DNA from: an uncultured Collinsella sp.
Lineage (GTDB): Bacteria; Actinomycetota; Coriobacteriia; Coriobacteriales; Coriobacteriaceae
Assembly: GCA_937934165.1 (NCBI GenBank)
Contig: CALGZX010000025.1
Location: forward strand, 1 to 10,968
Reading direction: 5' to 3'
DNA: 10,968 nucleotides
This document shows, in pieces, positions 1 through 6,927 of this stretch. Positions within the stretch are counted from its first letter, which is position 1; every line of letters starts with the position of its first letter. Below the pieces are notes generated by a model, which did no database searches, was not told the DNA's origin, and was given only the letters and a program-made list of their open reading frames with translations. Made by a program: the position numbers and the translations under genes.

Positions 1-205
1 TGGCGGCCTCATGGCCCACATGCACCTTCACACCAGCGCGGGTAAGCTGGCGGATATAACGTGACGTCTTAAGGTCGGAGCCGGTAACGGCATAACCGCG
101 CTCGTGAAGAACGAGGGCGATGCCGCTCATGCCGGCGCCGCCGATACCGATAAAGTGGGCGCTCTTAAACTCGGGCGCGGAGGTTGCAGTCTGGGAATCA
201 GCCAT
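1..205 (-). CDS. murC: UDP-N-acetylmuramate--L-alanine ligase (MurC), N-terminal part only
   Basis: This is the 5' end of murC, cut by the window edge after 68 codons. MurC is the cytoplasmic ATP-dependent ligase that adds L-alanine to UDP-MurNAc, the first step of stem peptide assembly. The translation starts MADSQTATSAPEF and runs into HFIGIGGAGMSGIA, the glycine-rich nucleotide-sugar binding loop typical of the MurC N-terminal domain. It continues with GYAVTGSDLKTS and a V-x-V-x-x-GH segment, also typical. The ATP loop and catalytic domain lie outside the window. The ATG at 205 is supported by AAGGAG at 217-222 on the minus strand, with an 11-nt spacer that is rather long. It follows murG after a 97-bp gap, the usual dcw order. 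Identity is very likely; whether the gene is intact cannot be judged. Confidence 0.93.
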   Translation of the reverse strand, partial: MADSQTATSAPEFKSAHFIGIGGAGMSGIALVLHERGYAVTGSDLKTSRYIRQLTRAGVKVHVGHEAA

Positions 206-302
206 GTGCTCGTGTACTCCTTGCGTAAACACTGCCTGTAACCCGTTAACTGTACCGCACCTACCGCATCAGCGCGAGGGCGACCGACGATATCCCGTCT
301 AA
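206..302 (-). other. murG-murC intergenic gap
   Basis: These 97 bp are non-coding and hold the murC ribosome binding site near the murC start. On the minus strand TGCGGTA occurs at 262-268 and again at 253-259, 9 bp apart. A third copy lies in the last codons of murG (318-324). No convincing -35/-10 pair and no hairpin followed by a T-run was found, so read-through from murG is the simplest reading, though a weak internal promoter is not excluded. Confidence 0.5.
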
Positions 303-1418
303 CTAACGCAAACCCTCTACCGCATCGGCCAGAAGAGCGGCGGCCCTATCCTGAGCCAGACCACGCGCCGCCTGACGCATGGCGTCGCGCGCCGCCGCGT
401 CATCGACCAGGTGCAGCAGTTCATCGGCAAAGGCAGAACCGTCGATATCGGCATCGGCGCAGAGCACACCGGCCCCGGCGTCGACCAGATAACGGGCATT
501 GGTGGTTTGGTGGTCGGCCGTCGCATGCGGATACGGCACGAGCACCGAGGGCACGGCGAGCGCAGCAATCTCGGCCACGCTCGATGCACCCGAACGCGAG
601 AGCACCAAATCGGCAGCAGCCAGCATATCGCCCATGTTGTCGATGTAAGGCTGGACGCGGTAACGCTTCGCCTCCTCGGGCGTCAGCGCCAAAGCGCGCT
701 CGGTCTCCTCAAAGCCGTCGGCACCCGTCGAATGCAACACATAGAGGTTCTTGCGCGAAAGCAGCTCGTTTTTGAGCGAAGCCACGCGCTCGTTGAGGTG
801 CTGGGCGCCAAGTGAACCGCCAAAGACGAGCAACAGCGTAGCGTCCTCGGGAACGCCAAGTGCCTTGCGGCCGCGAGCGCGATCGCCCTCGATTACCGAG
901 CGACGTACGGGGTTGCCGGTCATGAGCACGTGGCCAGGGTCACCTTCGCGCTCAAAGACCGAACGCGCTGCCGGCACCGAGATGCACACGCGGGCGGCGT
1001 GGGAGTTCATCATCTTGTTGGCCAGGCCCGGAACAGAGTTCTGCTCATGTAGCAGATACGGAACGCCCGCGCCCTTACACCACCCCAGCAGCGGAACCTC
1101 GACATAGGCACCAAAACCGATGGCGGCATCGGGCTTGCCGACCTTCGAGAAATGACTGGCGAGCGCACGCTTGGCCTTGTTGACACGCCACAGCGAGGTC
1201 AGTGCCGTCCAAGGACGGGAGCGGTCGAAGCCCGTGACCGTAATGGGCACAAAATCAAACCCAGCCTCGGGGACCAGACGACCCTCGAGCTTGCGCGACT
1301 GGCCCACGAACACAACGTGGTGGCCACGATCACGCAGCTCTTCGGCCAAGGCGAGCGCGGGGTTGATGTGTCCTGCCGTGCCGCCGGCTGCAATAGCAAC
1401 GGTCATTTTATCGGTCAT
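303..1418 (-). CDS. murG: MurG, UDP-GlcNAc:lipid I N-acetylglucosaminyltransferase
   Basis: MurG transfers GlcNAc from UDP-GlcNAc to lipid I on the inner face of the membrane, making lipid II. The 371-residue product matches the usual MurG length and the GT-B fold in family 28. Visible motifs are the N-terminal glycine loop GGTAGH (12-17), HEQNSVPGLANK (124-135), the second-domain loop GGSLGAQHLN (200-209), and the donor-binding stretch SRSGASSVAE (274-283) followed by HATADHQTTNA (298-308). The ATG at 1418 is chosen because AAGGGA (1424-1429) lies 5 nt upstream. An in-frame GTG at 1436 would add six residues without a clear site, and an ATG at 1406 lacks one. With this start the gene overlaps the end of ftsW by 11 nt, suggesting translational coupling between the lipid II maker and its polymerase. 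Confidence 0.96.
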   Translation of the reverse strand: MTDKMTVAIAAGGTAGHINPALALAEELRDRGHHVVFVGQSRKLEGRLVPEAGFDFVPITVTGFDRSRPWTALTSLWRVNKAKRALASHFSKVGKPDAAIGFGAYVEVPLLGWCKGAGVPYLLHEQNSVPGLANKMMNSHAARVCISVPAARSVFEREGDPGHVLMTGNPVRRSVIEGDRARGRKALGVPEDATLLLVFGGSLGAQHLNERVASLKNELLSRKNLYVLHSTGADGFEETERALALTPEEAKRYRVQPYIDNMGDMLAAADLVLSRSGASSVAEIAALAVPSVLVPYPHATADHQTTNARYLVDAGAGVLCADADIDGSAFADELLHLVDDAAARDAMRQAARGLAQDRAAALLADAVEGLR

Positions 1419-2928
1419 GGTAGTCCCTTCGTACACGCGGTCCCTGGTCGTCGGTACGCAGACGCGCCGACGGGTCCGAGTTCAAATCGATTCGATTATA
1501 TCCGCCGCCCGCATTGCGAGGAGTGGGGCGCTGAGGACGACCTTGCGGCGCCGTTCGCTGACGCGGGCGGGCTGCCGGCTCGGTCGCAGAGCCATCCAGG
1601 ACGGTAAAACCGTTACGCGAAGATCGCTCGCCGCGCACGTGGGGCACGCCGGCGGTACTCTCATCCATAACGGCAAAGCTCTCGCGGCGGCGGTCATACT
1701 CATCGCGGCGGGCGCTCTCGTACGAAACGCGCAGGATCAACCCGGCAAGCATGAGCGACACAATAATCGACGAACCACCGTAGCTAATAAACGGCAACGG
1801 TTTGCCCGTCATGGGAAACACGTTGAGAATGCCCAACGCGTTAATCAAAAACTGCACCGCGAGAATGACCGCGGAGCCAGACGCCATGAGCGCGCCCCGA
1901 CGATCGGTCGCCTGCTCGGCAATGCGAAACGCCGAGTAGATCAGCATCGCAAACACCAAGAAGAACAGCACGGTTCCGACAAAACCGACTTCCTCGCCAA
2001 TGATGGCCAAGATGTAGTCATTGTGCGCCTCGGGCAGATACGAGTACTTCATGGTTGAGTTGCCGATGCCACGGCCGAACAGACCGCCCGAAGCAAAGGC
2101 CATGATGGCAAGCGTGGCCTGATAGCCATCACCATACTCGTCGGCCCAAGGGTTCAAGGCAACCTGAATACGCACCATACGGTACGGCTCTGCGACAAGC
2201 GCAATCACGATCACGAGAATACCGAAGATTATCACGCCGATGATAAATCTGGGGTCGAGACCCGCAAACAACGCCATGCACATGAGGGTCAACAGGATAA
2301 TCAGGACAGTACCGAAATCGGGCTGGATAAAGATCAGAAAGAGCGAAATGCCCAGGTAGATGCCCATCTTGCGAAGGAATTCGTTGATGTTGCCACCGGG
2401 CGAAAAAAAGCGATCAAGCATGATGGCCGAATACGCAATGGCAAATGGCTTTAAAAACTCAGAAGGCTGGAACTGAATGCCGGCGATGTTGAGCCAGCGC
2501 GTGGCGCCACGGCTGCCGCTGCCCACCAAGAACACCAGAAACAGTAGCCCTATCATGCCTATGAGGAAGATCCTGAGCACATCCTCCCCAAACCAGCTGT
2601 CCGGCAAAACGCGCACGATGGCAATCAGCGCCAGAACACCGACCACGGCAAACGCGGCCTGTCGACCCAGAAAAAACGTCGCCGAGCCATTCTCGTGCAG
2701 CGCCTCGACCGAAGACGCCGAGTACACCATCAGCAGGCCAAAGCATACCAAGGTAAACAAGCAGGCCATGAATATCAAACGGGGGCGCATGATACGGGCG
2801 GGAACGCCGGCAATATAGCGTTCGCTAAACGACTGCCCGCCGCGGCTGGAACGCGGTGTGGTGCGACGTGAGGAAGCACGGTCCGAGTCGGGCCTCCTCA
2901 TACCTTGTCGGGGGCTCTCCTCTCTCAC
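1408..2928 (-). CDS. ftsW: FtsW, SEDS-family septal peptidoglycan glycosyltransferase
   Basis: FtsW is the multi-pass membrane polymerase that builds septal glycan strands from lipid II together with its class B PBP partner, here the neighbouring FtsI. The protein has about ten hydrophobic segments between residues 50 and 403. SEDS signatures are RWLNIAGIQFQPSEFLK (144-160), QPDFGT (202-207), LPEAHNDYILAIIGEE (298-313), whose D304 matches the proposed catalytic aspartate, and PFISYGGSS (379-387). Both ends are extended. About 45 basic, Ser/Arg-rich residues come before the first helix, and a hydrophilic tail of about 100 residues (405-506) is rich in Arg, Pro and Gly. The start is uncertain. 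GTG at 2928 has AGGGG 5 nt upstream and lies 8 bp after murD; ATG at 2901 would remove nine residues. Placement between murD and murG, rather than near rodA-type genes, favours FtsW over RodA. Confidence 0.93.
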   Translation of the reverse strand: MREESPRQGMRRPDSDRASSRRTTPRSSRGGQSFSERYIAGVPARIMRPRLIFMACLFTLVCFGLLMVYSASSVEALHENGSATFFLGRQAAFAVVGVLALIAIVRVLPDSWFGEDVLRIFLIGMIGLLFLVFLVGSGSRGATRWLNIAGIQFQPSEFLKPFAIAYSAIMLDRFFSPGGNINEFLRKMGIYLGISLFLIFIQPDFGTVLIILLTLMCMALFAGLDPRFIIGVIIFGILVIVIALVAEPYRMVRIQVALNPWADEYGDGYQATLAIMAFASGGLFGRGIGNSTMKYSYLPEAHNDYILAIIGEEVGFVGTVLFFLVFAMLIYSAFRIAEQATDRRGALMASGSAVILAVQFLINALGILNVFPMTGKPLPFISYGGSSIIVSLMLAGLILRVSYESARRDEYDRRRESFAVMDESTAGVPHVRGERSSRNGFTVLDGSATEPAARPRQRTAPQGRPQRPTPRNAGGGYNRIDLNSDPSARLRTDDQGPRVRRDYHDR

Positions 2929-2936
2929 CGCAACCC

Positions 2937-4343
2937 CTATTCCATTTGTGGTTTCGCTGTAGCGGCAAGCTGGGCCACGTAGTCCTTAAACACGCGGCCG
3001 CGCTCCTCATAGCCCGAGAACTCATCGAACGAAGAGCAGGCAGGAGAAAGTAAGATCACGTCACCACGGCTCGACAGCGAACGGGCGACGTCCACGGCGT
3101 CGCGTAGGTCATCCGCCTGGGCGATATCCACATCGCCATCGACATCGGCCTCGTCCATAGCGGCGGTGAAGCGCTCGCGCGCATCGCCAAAGCAGACGAC
3201 CGAGCGCACGTTGTCCATAACGACGCGCGCGAAGTCCGTGAGCGGCGTGCCCTTATCGTGGCCGCCGAGCAGCAAGATCACGTCGTCATCGGGAAATGCC
3301 GTCAGTGCCTTCTCGACCGCATCGGTGTTGGTCGCCTTGGAATCGTTGACGTAGCGCACGCCGTCAATCTCGCCACACGGCTCCACACGGTGCTCGAGCG
3401 GCTGGAACGAGGCAAGACCGCGGCAGACACCGTCGACATCGGCACCGACCGCCAAGGCAGCCGTGGCAGCGCATAGGGCATTGATAACATTGTGATGGCC
3501 CGAGATCTTGAGCTCGGATATAGCGATGAGCGGGGTCTCGACACCCTTCAGACGCACGATCATCTTGCCATCGCGCACAAAGGCGGCATCCTCGCCCTCA
3601 GGCTCGTCAAAGGCAACCTTGCAGATGCGACGACCCGGCGTGTAGATGTACTCATCGAACTCGTGAATGCCGGCGTCTTCGACGTCGACAACCACCAGAT
3701 CGTCATCGACCATATTGTCAAACAGTTTGATCTTGGCAAGCGCATAGTTCTTATGGCTCTTATGCCAGCCCAAGTGGTCGGGAGTGATGTTGAGCAGCAC
3801 CGCCACGCGGGGGTGGAGCTCGGTTGTCGTAGCAATCTGATAGCTCGAGAGCTCAGCCACAAACCACTCGTTGTGGGCTCGGCCGTCAATCTCGTTGACC
3901 GGCGGCTCGCCGATGTTGCCGACAGCAACGCTGGCCTCGCCGGCAGCCTTAAGCAGATAATCAGTCAGCGACGTGGTGGTCGTCTTGCCGTTGGTGCCCG
4001 TGATGGCAATCCAGTTATCGGGCGACAGGCGATAGGCAAACTCGGGCTCACCCATAATCTGGGCGGCATGCTCGCGCCCGGCCTTAAAGAAGCCCGAGAA
4101 CTCCGAGATGCCCGGGCACGTCACGCATACGTCATAGGCGCCCTCGACCTGTTCGGTCCCATAGACAAACGACGCACCAGCAGCCTCGAGCGCACGCGTG
4201 GCGTCATTGGGCTCAGAGGTGCCACCGCCATACACGGTAACGGCACTTACGCGCTCGGGATGTGCCAACGCCCAGCGGGCGACATCGAGACCGGATTTGC
4301 CCTGACCCAAAACGAGCAGGCTAAAGACATCAGCAAGAGACAT
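2937..4343 (-). CDS. murD: UDP-N-acetylmuramoyl-L-alanine--D-glutamate ligase (MurD)
   Basis: MurD is the cytoplasmic ATP-dependent ligase adding D-glutamate to UDP-MurNAc-L-Ala. The 468-residue length suits the family. The N-terminal Rossmann-like domain shows VLGQGKSGLDVA (11-22). The central ATP loop is TGTNGKTTTT (115-124). The Mur ligase signature NITPDHLGWH lies at 185-194, and K204 in LAKIKLF matches the carbamoylated lysine position of MurD. HHNVINALCA (283-292), EHRVE (317-321) and NDSKATNTDA (333-342) mark the boundary with the C-terminal domain, and GGHDKG (360-365) lies within it. EHRVE with NDSKATN points to MurD rather than the other Mur ligases. The ATG at 4343 comes 9 bp after mraY ends. 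I see no strong Shine-Dalgarno sequence, so translation may depend on coupling to mraY. Confidence 0.97.
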   Translation of the reverse strand: MSLADVFSLLVLGQGKSGLDVARWALAHPERVSAVTVYGGGTSEPNDATRALEAAGASFVYGTEQVEGAYDVCVTCPGISEFSGFFKAGREHAAQIMGEPEFAYRLSPDNWIAITGTNGKTTTTSLTDYLLKAAGEASVAVGNIGEPPVNEIDGRAHNEWFVAELSSYQIATTTELHPRVAVLLNITPDHLGWHKSHKNYALAKIKLFDNMVDDDLVVVDVEDAGIHEFDEYIYTPGRRICKVAFDEPEGEDAAFVRDGKMIVRLKGVETPLIAISELKISGHHNVINALCAATAALAVGADVDGVCRGLASFQPLEHRVEPCGEIDGVRYVNDSKATNTDAVEKALTAFPDDDVILLLGGHDKGTPLTDFARVVMDNVRSVVCFGDARERFTAAMDEADVDGDVDIAQADDLRDAVDVARSLSSRGDVILLSPACSSFDEFSGYEERGRVFKDYVAQLAATAKPQME

Positions 4344-4352
4344 GAAAGACCA

Positions 4353-5372
4353 CTATCCCAACTGGAAGAACAGAGCAAGGCCAACGGCACCAAAGGCCGC
4401 AGCGATAATCCAAAAACGGATGACGACCTTGGTCTCGGCCCAGCCCTTCTTTTCGAAATGATGATGGATGGGCGCCATAAGGAAGACGCGCTTGTGCGTA
4501 AAGTGGAAGTAGACAACCTGAATCATGACCGACAGGGTCTCAACGATAAACAGGCCGCCGATGATGAGGGAGACGACCTCGGTGTTGGTCATGATGGACG
4601 TGCAGGCAAACGCGGCGCCCAGGGCAAGCGAGCCGGTATCGCCCATAAAGATGCTCGCCGGATAGCAGTTGAACCACAGAAAGCCCAAGCAGGCACCGGC
4701 ACACGCGGTGCAGAAGATGGACAGGTTCACGTCTCCGTGCAAAAACGCCATGGCAGCCATGGCGAGCATGGCAATCATGGAGGTGCCGCCAGCAAGACCG
4801 TCAAGGCCATCGGTCAGGTTCACGGCATTAGAAAGACCGGCGATCATCAGCCAGCAAAAGACAATGTAGAGCCACGGGAACGAAAGGCCGCAGATGGTGG
4901 TCGAAAGAACACCGAGGTCAATCGTCAGGCCGCCGGGAAAACGAATCTCGGGGGCGACGCCGCACCAGTTGACGGCAAGTACCGTAAAGGTGACACAGAT
5001 AATGGTTAGGCCGATCATCTTGGCATGAGGCGTCAGACCGAGCGAGCGCCCGTGCGTAACGGAGGTCAGGTCGTCGATCAGGCCCAGCACGCCGGTCGCC
5101 AGCGTGGCGAGCAGCACGAGCACGAGCTCGGTGGTGAGCTTGCCCATCAGCAGGCAGGTCAGCGAGATCGCGACGAGGATGACAACGCCACCCATGGTGG
5201 GCGTTCCCTGCTTAACCAAATGACGCTTGGGGCCGTCGGCACGAACCTGCTGGCCGATACCCTCGACCTTGAGCAGCTTGATCCACCACGGCATGAGCAG
5301 CAGCGCAATGGCAGCGGCGATGCCAAGCCCCAAAAAAGCCTGATACGTTGGATACGAGGGATTGCCGAACAT
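4353..5372 (-). CDS. mraY: MraY, phospho-MurNAc-pentapeptide translocase
   Basis: MraY is the integral membrane enzyme that transfers phospho-MurNAc-pentapeptide from UDP to undecaprenyl phosphate, forming lipid I. The 339-residue protein is strongly hydrophobic, consistent with the ten-helix fold. Family motifs are GTPTMGG (56-62), the metal-binding pair D100-D101 in GLIDDLTSV, NAVNLTDGLDGLAGG (182-196), FMGDTGSLALGA (242-253) and PIHHHFEKKGW (301-311). The first acidic motif is slightly unusual: many MraY proteins read DDxxK, whereas serine (S104) stands at the lysine position here. The other motifs look intact, so activity is expected. The ATG at 5372 lies 3 bp after the murF stop. A GGAAGG inside the murF end is about 13 nt upstream, so coupled translation is likely. 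Confidence 0.97.
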   Translation of the reverse strand: MFGNPSYPTYQAFLGLGIAAAIALLLMPWWIKLLKVEGIGQQVRADGPKRHLVKQGTPTMGGVVILVAISLTCLLMGKLTTELVLVLLATLATGVLGLIDDLTSVTHGRSLGLTPHAKMIGLTIICVTFTVLAVNWCGVAPEIRFPGGLTIDLGVLSTTICGLSFPWLYIVFCWLMIAGLSNAVNLTDGLDGLAGGTSMIAMLAMAAMAFLHGDVNLSIFCTACAGACLGFLWFNCYPASIFMGDTGSLALGAAFACTSIMTNTEVVSLIIGGLFIVETLSVMIQVVYFHFTHKRVFLMAPIHHHFEKKGWAETKVVIRFWIIAAAFGAVGLALFFQLG

Positions 5373-5375
5373 GGG

Positions 5376-6800
5376 CTAGCACACACCTTCCACAAAGCGG
5401 TCGAGCTCAACAAAACGGGAACCCTTGACCAGTACAACATCATGTTTTTCAAGCGCGCCGCCCATGCGGTCGAGCACCTGCTGATAATCGGAGAACACCT
5501 GGATGCGGTCCTCGTCCATGCCCATCATGCGCGCGGCATCGGCCATAAGCTGGGCCAGCTCAGCACCCACGCACGCCAGCATGTCGAGCTTCTTGGCGGC
5601 GGCATAGGCGCCCACGAGCTCATGCATGCGAGGAGCCTCATCGCCCATCTCGCCCATCTCGCCCAGGATCGCCATGCGAGACCCCGTGCACGAAAGCGAG
5701 CACAGCAGATCGAGGCCAGCAGCCATGGATTCGGCACTGGCGTTATAGGAATCGTCGATGACGCGGGCACCGCTCTTGGCGCGCTTGATCTCTTGGCGGT
5801 GACCGGTGATCGTGAGGCCCCTAAAGGCAGCATCGATCTGCTCGGGCGTCACGCCCAGGCGATAGGCAACCGCGGCGGCCTTAACGGCATTTGGGACGGA
5901 CTGCACGCCGGGGATGGCAAGCATGGTATCGATTGTCTCGCCCTGACCAAAATCGAGCGTAAAGACCGGACGGCCCTCGTCATCAACTCGAACGTCGCGG
6001 GCACGGACCTCATCATCGTCCGAGACGCCGGCCAGCATCACGTCGATACCAGCAGGCTGGGCGAACGTATCGCGAATGAACGGCGTAAAGTCGTCCTCGC
6101 CGCCCAAAACCAGCAGCGGCAAGAAGTCGCCAGCGGCGCACATACCCTGGACAATCTCGGCCTTAGCGCGGGCGATGTTCTCGCGGCTACCCAAAATGCC
6201 GATATGAGAGGTACCAATCTTGCTCACGATGGCAAGGTTGGGATTGGCGGACTGGGACAGGCGCTCGATCTCGTGGAAATGGTTCATGCCCATCTCGAGC
6301 ACCAGGACCTCGGTATCGGCCGGAGCGGAAAGCACCGTGAGTGGCATGCCGATCAGGTTATTGAAATTGCCCTTGGTGGCCCAGACACGATAGCGCTTGG
6401 CGAGCACAGCGGCGAGCACGTCTTTGGTCGTCGTCTTGCCGATGGAACCGGTAATACCAACGACCAGGCAGCCAAGCTCCAGACGGTACGTGTGCGCCAA
6501 ACGCAGCAGAAACTCCTCGGGATCATCGGTCAGCAAGATGGCACAGCCCTTGTCCTGCGCCAGCGAGACCAGCTCGGCCTCGGGCTCACGCGTCATCACG
6601 ACGGCGCCGGCACCCGACTGGACGGCACGGGAAGCAAAATCATTGCCGTCGACGTTTTCACCGGGAAAGGCGACGAAAATCGTCCCTTCCTCGACCTGGC
6701 GCGAGTCGATAACGCACCCGCGGCATACCTGATCGGCTTCTCCCGTCACGGTTCGGGCCCCTGTTGCGGCCGCGAGGTTGTTGACGGCGATCTCTATCAT
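5376..6800 (-). CDS. murF: UDP-MurNAc-tripeptide--D-alanyl-D-alanine ligase (MurF)
   Basis: MurF adds the D-Ala-D-Ala dipeptide to UDP-MurNAc-tripeptide, the last cytoplasmic ligation before MraY. The 474-residue length is typical. The N-terminal domain has SRQVEEGTIFVAFPGENVDG (33-52), the substrate-binding region of MurE/MurF proteins. The ATP loop is GITGSIGKTTTK (115-126). NFNNLIGMPLT (145-155) and EMGMNHFHEIERLS (169-182) are MurF hallmarks. IDDSYNASAESM (348-359), ILGEMGEMGDE (378-388) and VLVKGSR (456-462) belong to the C-terminal domain. The ATG at 6800 has GGGGAG about 5 nt upstream, a good ribosome binding site. A 127-bp gap separates it from ftsI; in many clusters murE stands there. 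A 9-bp near-tandem repeat at 5641-5667 encodes GEMGEMGDE. Confidence 0.96.
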   Translation of the reverse strand: MIEIAVNNLAAATGARTVTGEADQVCRGCVIDSRQVEEGTIFVAFPGENVDGNDFASRAVQSGAGAVVMTREPEAELVSLAQDKGCAILLTDDPEEFLLRLAHTYRLELGCLVVGITGSIGKTTTKDVLAAVLAKRYRVWATKGNFNNLIGMPLTVLSAPADTEVLVLEMGMNHFHEIERLSQSANPNLAIVSKIGTSHIGILGSRENIARAKAEIVQGMCAAGDFLPLLVLGGEDDFTPFIRDTFAQPAGIDVMLAGVSDDDEVRARDVRVDDEGRPVFTLDFGQGETIDTMLAIPGVQSVPNAVKAAAVAYRLGVTPEQIDAAFRGLTITGHRQEIKRAKSGARVIDDSYNASAESMAAGLDLLCSLSCTGSRMAILGEMGEMGDEAPRMHELVGAYAAAKKLDMLACVGAELAQLMADAARMMGMDEDRIQVFSDYQQVLDRMGGALEKHDVVLVKGSRFVELDRFVEGVC

Positions 6801-6837
6801 TGCAGCTCCCCTGTAAACCTAATAATGCTATCGGCGT

Positions 6838-6843
6838 ATTGTA
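6838..6843 (-). promoter_or_regulatory. candidate -10 hexamer upstream of murF
   Basis: TACAAT on the minus strand is one base from TATAAT and lies about 37 bp before the murF ATG, giving a plausible 5' leader of about 30 nt. No recognisable -35 element sits 16-18 bp upstream; that region is occupied by the dyad at 6845-6872. If real, this would be an activator-dependent or weak internal promoter. Confidence 0.3.
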
Positions 6844-6844
6844 T

Positions 6845-6872
6845 CCCAGCGCCGCGCATGCGTGGTGCAGGG
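6845..6872. repeat. 28-bp imperfect dyad upstream of murF (operator-like)
   Basis: The plus strand reads CCC, A, then a 20-bp near palindrome centred on GCGCATGCG, then A, GGG. Eleven of the fourteen symmetric positions are complementary; the exceptions are one A/A and two G/T pairs. Because G-U pairs are allowed in RNA, the hairpin would be stronger in a plus-strand transcript than in the operon mRNA. No T-run follows, so it does not look like a terminator. Its position directly upstream of TACAAT fits an operator. Confidence 0.4.
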
Positions 6873-6927
6873 CATGTGAACACCCCTCATATGGGACAAC
6901 AAACCACGCCCCAAAGATTGTAACCCC

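Larger units (their letters stand above)
6801..6927 (-). other. ftsI-murF intergenic gap
   Basis: This 127-bp non-coding stretch is the longest gap inside the operon. It contains a TACAAT hexamer, an adjacent 28-bp imperfect dyad and the murF ribosome binding site. I found no remnant of a murE reading frame in it and no T-run terminator. Confidence 0.6.

Noticed and set aside
4748..4765. Repeated GCCATGGC palindromes in mraY
   Set aside because: They follow from codons for an Ala-Met-Ala-Ala-Met-Ala membrane segment and need no separate explanation.
3492..5009. A 505-codon plus-strand frame opposite murD and mraY
   Set aside because: It spans two well-supported opposite-strand genes and their junction, which a real gene would rarely do. 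Its composition is that of an antisense shadow.
6845..6872. The dyad before murF as a transcription terminator for ftsI
   Set aside because: No T-run follows on the minus strand, and mismatches weaken the stem in the operon mRNA.
5025..6923. A 632-codon open frame on the plus strand, opposite murF and part of mraY
   Set aside because: The translation is low in hydrophobic structure, rich in His, Arg and Gly, and has no recognisable domain. Long antisense frames like this arise from biased third-codon positions in GC-rich genes.
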